From: an uncultured Lachnospiraceae bacterium | GTDB taxonomy: Bacteria; Bacillota; Clostridia; Lachnospirales; Lachnospiraceae | Assembly: GCA_949283905.1 (NCBI GenBank) | Contig: CASDUB010000229.1 | Coordinates: 1 to 14,465 of the forward strand | Reading direction: 5' to 3' | DNA: 14,465 nt | Shown: in pieces, positions 8,334 through 14,465 of the stretch | How the letters are laid out: the number at the start of each line of letters is the position of its first letter | Numbering within the stretch: position 1 is the stretch's first letter | The notes under the pieces: model-generated | The model's input: the letters and a program-made list of their open reading frames with translations, nothing else | Database searches by the model: none | Told to the model about the DNA's origin: nothing | Translations under genes and position numbers: made by a program

Positions 8334-9665
8334 ATGGAAGAAGCTTTGATCAAAAGGATACTCCCTCACAATGTGGAAGCAGAGCAATCGGTGATCAGTT
8401 CAATGCTCATGGGCAGAGAGGCTATAGAGGTTGCTTCGGAAATATTGTCGGGAGCTGATTTTTATCAGCATCAATACGGACTTGTGTTTGAAGCTATAGT
8501 TGAACTATATAATGAAGGCAAAGCGGTGGATCTTGTCACTTTGCAGAATCAGCTGCGGCAGAAAAATGTTCCGCCGGAAATCTCGGATATGGAATTTATA
8601 CGAGATCTTTTAAAAGTGCAGTCGACGTCTGTAAATGTGAAAGAGTATGCGACTATCGTAAGCGAGAAAGCGCTTTTAAGAAAACTTATAAAGACCACCG
8701 AGGAAGTGGAAAACGCCTGTTATCTGAACAATGGGTCTGTAGAAGAACTGCTGGATGAGTCAGAAAGAAAAATGTTTAAACTTTTTCAGCAGAAGAATTC
8801 GGTTGAATTTACTCCGATCAAAGATATTGTTCTCGACACATTGAGCACTATCGAAGAAGCTTCAAAAACAAAAGGCGGCATAACGGGAATCCCGACAGGA
8901 TTTACCGACCTCGACTATAAAATGTCGGGTCTTCAAAATTCCGATCTGATAATATTCGCGGCAAGACCTGCCATGGGAAAAACATCTTTTGTACTTAATA
9001 TAGCCGAACACATTGCGCTTAAAGAGAAAAAGACTGTTGCGATATTTTCACTGGAGATGTCTAAACAGCAGCTTGTAAACAGGCTTTTTGCAATGAGGGC
9101 GCAGATAGACTCGATGACGCTGCGCAACGGCACTCTTAAAGAAGATGAATGGGAAAGACTGATAGAGGCGGCTTCGGTGATCGGAGAGTCAAAGCTTCTC
9201 ATAGACGATACGCCGAGCATTACGGTTAGAGAACTCAGATCAAAATGCCGTAAATATCAGCTGGAGCACGGACTCGACGTGGTAATGATCGACTACCTTC
9301 AGCTTATGCAGGGAGGCGGACGCGGCTCTGACTCAAGGCAGCAGGAGATATCGGATATATCCAGATCGTTAAAAGTTCTTGCAAGAGAACTTAATGTTCC
9401 CATAATCGCTCTTTCACAGCTCAGCCGAGCGGTGGAAAGCAGGACGGATCATCGCCCGGTGCTTTCGGATCTGCGAGAGTCGGGAGCGATAGAGCAGGAT
9501 GCGGATATCGTAATGTTCCTTTACCGAGACGAAGTATATCATAAAGATACTGAACTAAAGGGCATCGGAGAAGTAATAATCGCAAAACAGCGACACGGCC
9601 CGATCGGAACGATCCAGCTCGCATGGTTGGGAGATTACACGAAATTCGCAAACTTGGAAAAATAA
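8334..9665 (+). CDS. dnaB: Replicative DNA helicase DnaB
   Basis: This 443-aa hexameric ATP-dependent helicase unwinds DNA at the fork and interacts with primase. The N-terminal all-helical domain (about 1-110) begins with LPHNVEAEQSVI. A linker helix leads to the RecA-like motor domain. The Walker A loop is ARPAMGKTS with K216. The Walker B strand is VVMIDYLQLMQ, followed by LARELNVPIIALSQLSR. The arginine-finger/C-terminal signature is LSDLRESGAIEQDADIVMFLYRDE. Length is normal, and no intein interrupts it. The Shine-Dalgarno GAGG at 8323-8326 is 7 nt before the ATG. This gene is called dnaC in Bacillus. It ends the gdpP-rplI-dnaB run and is followed by a large hairpin that probably ends the transcript. 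Confidence 0.97.
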   Translation: MEEALIKRILPHNVEAEQSVISSMLMGREAIEVASEILSGADFYQHQYGLVFEAIVELYNEGKAVDLVTLQNQLRQKNVPPEISDMEFIRDLLKVQSTSVNVKEYATIVSEKALLRKLIKTTEEVENACYLNNGSVEELLDESERKMFKLFQQKNSVEFTPIKDIVLDTLSTIEEASKTKGGITGIPTGFTDLDYKMSGLQNSDLIIFAARPAMGKTSFVLNIAEHIALKEKKTVAIFSLEMSKQQLVNRLFAMRAQIDSMTLRNGTLKEDEWERLIEAASVIGESKLLIDDTPSITVRELRSKCRKYQLEHGLDVVMIDYLQLMQGGGRGSDSRQQEISDISRSLKVLARELNVPIIALSQLSRAVESRTDHRPVLSDLRESGAIEQDADIVMFLYRDEVYHKDTELKGIGEVIIAKQRHGPIGTIQLAWLGDYTKFANLEK

Positions 9666-9670
9666 AAGGA

Positions 9671-9730
9671 CAAAAAGGAAAAAACACTTCATCACTGCTT
9701 GCAGATGATGAAGTGTTTTCTTGCTTTTTG
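9671..9730 (+). terminator. Long hairpin after dnaB, probable terminator
   Basis: A perfect 14-bp stem pairs 9681-9694 with 9706-9719. Above it, 3 further pairs (9695-9697 with 9702-9704) close a CTTG tetraloop, leaving one bulged A (9705). An outer CAAAAAG (9671-9677) can also pair with CTTTTTG (9724-9730), so nearly all 60 nt are involved. The 3' side is T-rich but interrupted. It lies 5 nt after the dnaB stop codon. Confidence 0.75.
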
Positions 9731-9743
9731 GACTCAAAACACC

Positions 9744-9784
9744 ATGAGGATGCGAAATTCGAAGAATTTCATAAGCATCCTCAT
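9744..9784. repeat. Two-part inverted repeat between convergent genes
   Basis: A perfect 10-bp outer stem pairs 9744-9753 with 9775-9784. Directly inside it a perfect 7-bp stem pairs 9754-9760 with 9764-9770 around the 3-nt loop GAA, leaving a 4-nt ATAA bulge (9771-9774). No T-run follows on the + strand, where an A-run follows instead, so it does not look like a standard + strand terminator. It sits directly against the next hairpin, and its role is unknown. Confidence 0.65.
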
Positions 9785-9817
9785 AAAAAAAGAACCATCA
9801 CGGATGGTTCTTTTTTT
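9785..9817. terminator. Bidirectional Rho-independent terminator (dnaB / ferredoxin)
   Basis: An 8-bp core stem (9792-9799 with 9803-9810) with loop ACG is flanked by seven A (9785-9791) and seven T (9811-9817), giving a near-perfect 15-bp palindrome. Read from either strand it is a stem followed by a U-run. It can therefore stop transcription from dnaB and from the ferredoxin gene, whose stop codon is at 9828-9830. Confidence 0.9.
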
Positions 9818-9827
9818 ATTCATTTAA

Positions 9828-9998
9828 TTAAGCCTCTGAAATTGCTCCAACAGGACATGATCCTTCGCAAGCACCGCAGTCGATGCAAGAATCAGCGTCG
9901 ATAACATATTTTGTATCGCCGGCTTCGATAGCACCTACAGGGCAATCACCTGCACATGTTCCGCAAGATACACAATCATCTGAAATTACACGTGGCAT
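9828..9998 (-). CDS. 2[4Fe-4S] ferredoxin (clostridial type)
   Basis: This short gene encodes a 56-aa soluble low-potential electron carrier with two 4Fe-4S clusters, the type that serves enzymes such as hydrogenase and pyruvate:ferredoxin oxidoreductase in anaerobes. The two cluster motifs are complete: C9, C12, C15 and C19-Pro in the first half and C38, C41, C44 and C48-Pro in the second, each C-x2-C-x2-C-x3-C-P, with the pseudo-twofold repeat CPVGAI after both. Length is normal for this family. A full AGGAGG Shine-Dalgarno (10008-10013 on the reverse strand) is 9 nt before the ATG. It is transcribed alone, opposite to all its neighbours, and ends at the bidirectional terminator. The redox partner cannot be told from the neighbourhood. 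Confidence 0.95.
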   Translation of the reverse strand: MPRVISDDCVSCGTCAGDCPVGAIEAGDTKYVIDADSCIDCGACEGSCPVGAISEA

Positions 9999-10032
9999 AG
10001 TCAACTTCCTCCTTGTAGAATAATCATAAATA

Positions 10033-10057
10033 TAAAGGGATTTCTTTAAACCCTTTA
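10033..10057. repeat. Small inverted repeat in the ferredoxin leader region
   Basis: The 7-bp arms TAAAGGG (10033-10039) and CCCTTTA (10051-10057) enclose 11 nt. On the ferredoxin strand the element starts around the predicted transcription start, so it could form a 5'-end hairpin in that mRNA or act as an operator. There is no T-run on the + strand. The function is inferred only from position. Confidence 0.4.
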
Positions 10058-10061
10058 AGGT

Positions 10062-10090
10062 ATTTTAATACATTTGATTTACGAATACAA
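10062..10090 (-). promoter_or_regulatory. Probable sigma-70-type promoter for the ferredoxin gene
   Basis: Read on the - strand, a -35 TTGTAT (10090-10085) and a -10 TAAAAT (10067-10062) are separated by 17 nt. The predicted start of transcription is near 10055, giving a leader of about 57 nt. Both boxes are close to consensus in an A/T-rich divergent region. Confidence 0.6.
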
Positions 10091-10106
10091 GCATTAAAAG
10101 GAATAT

Positions 10107-10134
10107 TTGAAATTATTACAAAGTATAGTATAAT
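10107..10134 (+). promoter_or_regulatory. Probable sigma-70-type promoter for the pseudouridine synthase operon
   Basis: A -35 TTGAAA (10107-10112) and a perfect -10 TATAAT (10129-10134) are separated by 16 nt. The -10 box ends only 6 nt before the ATG at 10141, so the expected +1 falls on or next to the start codon. No Shine-Dalgarno is visible upstream of that ATG. Confidence 0.7.
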
Positions 10135-10140
10135 AGGCAA

Positions 10141-10824
10141 ATGAATATTTTGAGAGAAAAAGAACAGGTTATTATAATAGAAGAAACGCCTGACTTTCTG
10201 CTGGTTTACAAGCCGGCGGGGCTTGCCGTGCAGAGCAGATCGCTCACGGAAACGGATCTTGAAAATTATCTTAAAAATCAGGATAAAAACAGAAATTATC
10301 TTGCGATTATAAACAGGATAGACCAGACTGTCGAAGGTCTTGTGCTTTTCGCGAAGAATAATAAAGCGGCTGCAGAGCTTTCAGCGCAGCTAAACGACCA
10401 TGTTATTAAAAAAGGATATCTTGCCGTAGTTGACGGCGTTCCGTCGGACCGGGAAATGAAACTTGAAGATTATCTTTTAAGAGACGGAAGGACAAATACG
10501 TCTGCGATAGTGCCAAAAGGAACCCCAAACGCGAAAAAAGCGATCCTTGATTTGAAATTAATCGGGACAAAAGGCGAAAGAAGTCTTGTCGAAATAGACC
10601 TTCATACCGGAAGGCATCACCAGATAAGAGTGCAGCTGGCAGGAGCGGGAATACCTATATCCGGCGACAGAAAGTACAACAAAAAGACAGGAGGATACCG
10701 TTTTCCGGGATTGTGTTCCTATAAACTTGAATTCAGAGATCCGAAGAACGGAAAAACGCTGGCATTTAAGATATTGCCGAAAGGTCAGGCATTTGAAGAA
10801 TTTATGGAGCTTATTAAAAAATGA
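10141..10824 (+). CDS. RluA-family pseudouridine synthase
   Basis: This 227-aa enzyme is predicted to convert uridine to pseudouridine in ribosomal or transfer RNA. Family marks are the N-terminal YKPAGLAVQ strand-loop, the catalytic region NRIDQTVEGLVLFAK with D61 as the expected nucleophile, and LHTGRHHQIRVQLAGAG followed by ISGDRKY in the second half. There is no N-terminal S4 domain, so it belongs with the short stand-alone RluA/RluC-D-like proteins. The active-site stretch has Asn where many members have His, and TVEG where TSG is common, but the key Asp is kept. The start is fixed by an in-frame stop at 10126-10128 and homology of the first residues; only a TTG at 10150 competes. The mRNA may be leaderless. 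The stop overlaps the next gene by 4 nt (ATGA), so they are probably co-translated. The RNA target is unknown. Confidence 0.9.
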   Translation: MNILREKEQVIIIEETPDFLLVYKPAGLAVQSRSLTETDLENYLKNQDKNRNYLAIINRIDQTVEGLVLFAKNNKAAAELSAQLNDHVIKKGYLAVVDGVPSDREMKLEDYLLRDGRTNTSAIVPKGTPNAKKAILDLKLIGTKGERSLVEIDLHTGRHHQIRVQLAGAGIPISGDRKYNKKTGGYRFPGLCSYKLEFRDPKNGKTLAFKILPKGQAFEEFMELIKK

Positions 10825-13271
10825 AAAAAATAATTATCAGAATAGCGGTTCTGTTGGGGATATTTATCGTAAGTCTGGCTGCGTTTATGATTTTATTAAA
10901 TCACAGGCAGGTGATAAGCGTCACAAATATGGCTGAACCTGAGCTTCCGCTTTTATATGTAAAGCAGGCGGACGTGACCACAAACAGGATGTATGGATAC
11001 AGGCAGGAAATCAATGAGTTCACGATGAGAGAATCCCTGACGCTGCTTCCCGTTGACCGAAATCTTTCTATAGAGATACAGCCCTATGACAAAGAGATAA
11101 AGTCGGTCACTTATCAGGTAACGTCGCTTGAAGACGGCAGTATAGTAGAAAACGGCAACATAAAAACCGTTAATAATACAGACGGATACATGACGGCCGA
11201 TTTTCATATCGAAAATCCGATAACGATGGGACAGGAGTATATGCTCAAGTTTACCGTGGATACCGGTGACGGCAGCGGCATATATTATTATACGAGGATA
11301 GTTCAGCGTACAGGACAGAATCTGAGCTGGTACTTAAGTTATGTGGACGCATTTTATCAGAATTGTCTGAACAAAAATATGACGGATGAAATGATATCGC
11401 AGCTTGAAACGGAAAGCTCTTCGGTGAGCAGCAGCCTTCATTTTGTCACTCTTAAATCAGATAAGGAGCAGATAGCGTGGGGAGATCTTTCTCCGAGCCT
11501 CGAAAAGAAAGCTGTTCCGACGATTTTGGAAATAAATGAAACGACGGTAAGCATTAAGCTTGATTACATTATTTCAGTAAAAGACGCCGAGGGAAATACG
11601 GAATATTATACTGTTTCGGAATATTATCGAATGAGAAAAGCCCAGGATCAGGTTGTGCTGCTTGACTTCGAAAGAACGGTAACACAGTTTTTCAACGGCA
11701 ATCTTCCCGTGCAGACAGAGGACGGACTTAACTTGGGAATTACAAGTAAGGACGTTGTGTTCGTGACGAATGATAAAGCTGATATCGCAGCCTTTGTTCA
11801 GGCCGGCGAGCTTTGGGTGTACAACCGTTCGTTGAATAAAGTGACAAGAGTTTTCAGTTATGCCGGCGACGATCATTTGGATGACAGAACAAATAATTTA
11901 TCTTACGGCATATCTGTTTCGTCTGTGGCGGATAACGGCGACACGACATTTATAGTCTACGGATACAGAACAGCCGGAACTCGGGAAGGAACGGTAGGCA
12001 TAAGCGTTTACAGATATTATGCCGGCGACAATACGACAAAAGAAGAGCTTTTCATCCCAATAAATGATACGTACCGGTTTTCTGATCAGGGATTGTCGAG
12101 ACTCAGCTTTGTAAACAGCAAAGACAACTGTTTTATGTATTATGACAACACGATATATTCGATCGGGCTTGAAGACAAACAGGTCAGCGTGCTTCAGGAC
12201 GAGCTTGACTGGCAGACGGTTTCGGTGTCAAATTCCCAGATGCTCGTTGCATGGAACGACGGACAAAAGGAACAGCTTGCGACAGAAATAAATGAACTTA
12301 ATCTTGAGACGGGCGAAACAGTGACCATAAACGCGCCCGAGGGAGATTATATCAAAGTCCTCGGCTATATGGGAGAAGACATAATCTACGGTCTCGCCCA
12401 TGCTTCCGACTGTTACACGGACATTACCGGTAACGCCGTATTTCCGATGTACAGGATCTGCATAAAAACGCCGGAAGGCGCGATAGCGGAAGAATATTAT
12501 CTGGAAAATACATATATCACTGACATAACTATGGAAGATAATGTCATAGTTTTAAAACGTGTCTCAAATGCGGAAGGAAGGATGAAACAGATCGAAGACG
12601 ATCAGCTGATACATTATGCCCCTGAACAGACTAAAGCGGCGGATGTCAGACTTACGGTAACAGAGAGACAGGGCACGCAGGTGCATCTGATTTTTGCCGC
12701 GTGGGGAGAAAGTTCAAATCTTCTTTCATTAAATACAAGATATCCTTCGGAATCAAACGACAATCTTCTGAATATAGAAGAGATGAATTACAGCAGGGAT
12801 TATTATTTTGTGTATGCGAAAGGCGAATTATATGCGCTGTATACTCAGCTAAACAGAGCGATACAGGCTGCTGACAATTCGGTGGGAATAGTTTTAAACG
12901 ACAGGCAGCAGTATGTCTGGGAAAGAGGAAATACAGCTGCAACGGCGATGATAGACATCGCAGGTATTCCGCAGGGACTGTTAAGCGCGCCGATTGAAGA
13001 GGAAGCAGTTGCGCAGGCGCTTTCGGAGGGTTATAATGTATGGAATCTGAGCGGATGTTCGCTCGATTCGATTAAGTATCAGATCAGCAACGGATACTGC
13101 GTTATAGGACAGTGGTCAGATACGGAAAATAAACTTATCGTCGGATATGACCAGTTTAATATCTGGCTGTACGACAGCGCGACAGGAGAGGCATATGCCG
13201 TGGCTTTTGAAGACGCAGAAGCAGCGTTTAATTCATGTGGAAATATGTTTATAAGTTATCATGAAAGATAG
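10821..13271 (+). CDS. Membrane-anchored 816-aa protein: propeller-like region and degenerate C39-like C-terminus
   Basis: I do not recognise this as a named protein. A short basic N-terminus and one hydrophobic segment (about 4-26) predict a signal anchor with the rest outside the membrane. Residues 60-160 look like a beta-sandwich. Residues 165-300 are mixed helix and strand. About 305-680 is strand-rich with recurring patterns such as GELWVYNRSLNKVTRV, NTIYSIGLEDKQVSVL and INELNLETGETVTI, suggestive of a beta-propeller. About 690-816 resembles a papain-like C39 domain: Q696-Q697, then ERGNTAATAM where such domains have a Cys-Gly helix start, NLSGCSLDSI, NGYCVIGQW, and LIVGYD before a strand and YDSATGEAY. 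Arg702 sits at the expected Cys and Asn770/Lys771 near the expected His, so it is probably not catalytic. It overlaps the upstream gene by 4 nt and lies 15 nt before asnS. Domain calls are by eye. The coding frame is secure; the function is not. Confidence 0.85.
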   Translation: MKKIIIRIAVLLGIFIVSLAAFMILLNHRQVISVTNMAEPELPLLYVKQADVTTNRMYGYRQEINEFTMRESLTLLPVDRNLSIEIQPYDKEIKSVTYQVTSLEDGSIVENGNIKTVNNTDGYMTADFHIENPITMGQEYMLKFTVDTGDGSGIYYYTRIVQRTGQNLSWYLSYVDAFYQNCLNKNMTDEMISQLETESSSVSSSLHFVTLKSDKEQIAWGDLSPSLEKKAVPTILEINETTVSIKLDYIISVKDAEGNTEYYTVSEYYRMRKAQDQVVLLDFERTVTQFFNGNLPVQTEDGLNLGITSKDVVFVTNDKADIAAFVQAGELWVYNRSLNKVTRVFSYAGDDHLDDRTNNLSYGISVSSVADNGDTTFIVYGYRTAGTREGTVGISVYRYYAGDNTTKEELFIPINDTYRFSDQGLSRLSFVNSKDNCFMYYDNTIYSIGLEDKQVSVLQDELDWQTVSVSNSQMLVAWNDGQKEQLATEINELNLETGETVTINAPEGDYIKVLGYMGEDIIYGLAHASDCYTDITGNAVFPMYRICIKTPEGAIAEEYYLENTYITDITMEDNVIVLKRVSNAEGRMKQIEDDQLIHYAPEQTKAADVRLTVTERQGTQVHLIFAAWGESSNLLSLNTRYPSESNDNLLNIEEMNYSRDYYFVYAKGELYALYTQLNRAIQAADNSVGIVLNDRQQYVWERGNTAATAMIDIAGIPQGLLSAPIEEEAVAQALSEGYNVWNLSGCSLDSIKYQISNGYCVIGQWSDTENKLIVGYDQFNIWLYDSATGEAYAVAFEDAEAAFNSCGNMFISYHER

Positions 13272-13276
13272 AAATG

Positions 13277-13282
13277 AGGAGG
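13277..13282 (+). promoter_or_regulatory. Ribosome binding site of asnS
   Basis: A complete AGGAGG lies 4 nt before the ATG at 13287 in the 15-nt gap after the 816-aa protein gene. It confirms the asnS start. There is no room for a separate promoter or a T-box leader, so asnS is expressed from upstream. Confidence 0.85.
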
Positions 13283-13286
13283 AATT

Positions 13287-14465
13287 ATGGAAAAATTAAC
13301 TACGATTAAAGAGCTTTACAAAGACAGCGCGAGTTTTATAGACAAAAACATCACTGTCGGCGGCTGGGTAAGAAGCGTAAGAGATTCCAAGACATTTGGA
13401 TTTATCGTTCTTCATGACGGAACGGCGTTTAACACGCTTCAGATAGTATACGGAGATTCTCTTGAAAACTTTAAAGAGATATCAGCGTTAAACGTCGGCG
13501 CATCAATCATTGTTAAGGGAACGCTTGTGGCTACTCCGCAGGCAAAACAGCCTTTTGAGATTCAGGCACAGGAGATCACTATCGAAGGATTATCGACTCC
13601 TGATTATCCTATCCAGAAGAAAAGACAGACTCTTGAGTATTTAAGAGATTATCTTCATCTTCGTCCGAGAACAAATACATTCCAGGCTGTATTCCGCGTA
13701 AGATCTGTTACGGCTTATCTTATTCATCAGTTTTTCCAGGAGAGGGGATTTGTATATGTTCATACGCCTATTCTTACCGGAAGCGACTGCGAGGGCGCCG
13801 GAGAGATGTTCCAGGTCACAACAATGGATTTAAGCGACGTGCCGAAAACAGAGGACGGCGCAGTAGATTATTCAAAGGATTTCTATGGAAAACCGGTAAA
13901 TCTTACTGTATCGGGACAGCTCAACGTTGAAGCCTATGCCCAGGCATTTAGAAGCGTATACACATTCGGACCTACATTCCGTGCTGAAAACTCCAACACG
14001 ACACGTCACGCGGCTGAGTTCTGGATGATCGAGCCTGAGATCTCATTTGCCGATCTTGAGGATGATATGGAGCTGGCTGAAGCGATGCTTAAATATGTTA
14101 TCGGAGGAGTTCTTGAACGCTGTCCTGAAGAGATGAACTTCTTTAACAGCTTTATCGATAAAGGACTTATCGACAGGCTTAAGAATGTAGTCGAATCTGA
14201 ATTCGGACGCATAACATATACTGAAGCTATCGAGATTCTTGAGAAGAACAACGACAACTTTGAATACAAAGTAAAATGGGGCGACGATCTTCAGACTGAA
14301 CATGAGAGATACCTTACGGAGCAGGTGTTCAAACGCCCTGTATTCGTGACTGATTATCCGAAGGAGATCAAAGCCTTCTATATGAAACAGAACCCTGACG
14401 GAAAGACTGTCGCTGCCGTTGACTGCCTCGTGCCGGGAATCGGCGAGATCATCGGCGGAAGCCAG
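13287..14465 (+). CDS. asnS: Asparagine--tRNA ligase, N-terminal 393 residues (cut by right edge)
   Basis: This class IIb aminoacyl-tRNA synthetase charges tRNA-Asn. The frame stays open to the last base of the window, giving 393 of the usual ~460 residues. The N-terminal OB-fold anticodon-binding domain (about 15-105) contains [19 protein letters not shown]. The catalytic core follows, with the motif 1 helix-strand [25 protein letters not shown], and the AsnRS/AspRS-type [13 protein letters not shown]. Motif 2 reads [33 protein letters not shown] sits at the edge. Motif 3 lies in the missing part. Discrimination from AspRS is good because of ENSNTTRH and the short OB-to-core hinge. The gene follows the 816-aa protein gene after 15 nt and probably shares its transcript. 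Confidence 0.97.
   Translation, partial: MEKLTTIKELYKDSASFIDKNITVGGWVRSVRDSKTFGFIVLHDGTAFNTLQIVYGDSLENFKEISALNVGASIIVKGTLVATPQAKQPFEIQAQEITIEGLSTPDYPIQKKRQTLEYLRDYLHLRPRTNTFQAVFRVRSVTAYLIHQFFQERGFVYVHTPILTGSDCEGAGEMFQVTTMDLSDVPKTEDGAVDYSKDFYGKPVNLTVSGQLNVEAYAQAFRSVYTFGPTFRAENSNTTRHAAEFWMIEPEISFADLEDDMELAEAMLKYVIGGVLERCPEEMNFFNSFIDKGLIDRLKNVVESEFGRITYTEAIEILEKNNDNFEYKVKWGDDLQTEHERYLTEQVFKRPVFVTDYPKEIKAFYMKQNPDGKTVAAVDCLVPGIGEIIGGSQ

Noticed and set aside
9623..9904. Open frame on the + strand across the end of dnaB and the intergenic hairpins
   Set aside because: It overlaps the dnaB C-terminus, runs through three hairpins and into the antisense of the ferredoxin gene. It has no ribosome binding site, and its predicted protein is low-complexity Lys/His-rich.
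10727..10936. Short + strand frame across the pseudouridine synthase / 816-aa gene junction
   Set aside because: It is a shifted frame within two well-supported overlapping genes, without its own start signal.

Overview
The window looks like a chromosomal, mostly housekeeping segment from a low-to-mid GC Gram-positive bacterium of the Clostridia, possibly Lachnospiraceae. That placement is an inference. It rests on the gdpP-rplI-dnaB gene order typical of Firmicutes, a class B sortase, a small 2[4Fe-4S] clostridial-type ferredoxin, AGGAG-type ribosome binding sites and A/T-rich intergenic DNA. Every gene lies on the + strand except the ferredoxin. I see no phage, transposon, CRISPR, tRNA or rRNA signature.

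Layout. (1) 1-5179 is a closely spaced run: the 3' part of a cysteine synthase gene, a THUMP-domain RNA methyltransferase, the XTP/dITP pyrophosphatase rdgB, thrS and a class B sortase, with gaps of 9-28 nt. (2) 5180-5280 is a short spacer with a possible promoter, followed by ssb and a strong intrinsic terminator at 5767-5797. (3) 5814-9665 is gdpP (c-di-AMP phosphodiesterase), rplI and dnaB, spaced 2 and 25 nt apart. The gdpP ribosome binding site begins only 2 nt after the terminator T-run. (4) 9666-9827 holds three consecutive hairpins between the convergent dnaB and ferredoxin genes; the last is an almost symmetric bidirectional terminator. (5) A 56-aa ferredoxin gene on the - strand (9828-9998) is followed by a divergent promoter region (9999-10140). 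(6) 10141-14465 holds an RluA-family pseudouridine synthase, an 816-aa membrane-anchored protein that overlaps it by 4 nt, and asnS, which runs off the right edge.

Functionally the segment covers nucleic acid and translation upkeep: rRNA methylation, pseudouridylation, two aminoacyl-tRNA synthetases, L9, dITP cleansing, SSB and the replicative helicase. Added to these are c-di-AMP turnover and two extracytoplasmic proteins (the sortase and the 816-aa protein).

I found no clear new multi-gene system. The best candidate for something undescribed is the 816-aa protein. Its last ~125 residues resemble a C39-type papain-like peptidase domain, but Arg sits where the catalytic Cys is expected and no His sits at the usual His site, so it may be an extracytoplasmic pseudopeptidase behind a propeller-like region. 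Other points worth checking are a probably leaderless mRNA for the pseudouridine synthase, the terminator abutting the gdpP operon, the absence of rpsF and rpsR around ssb, and the triple hairpin block.
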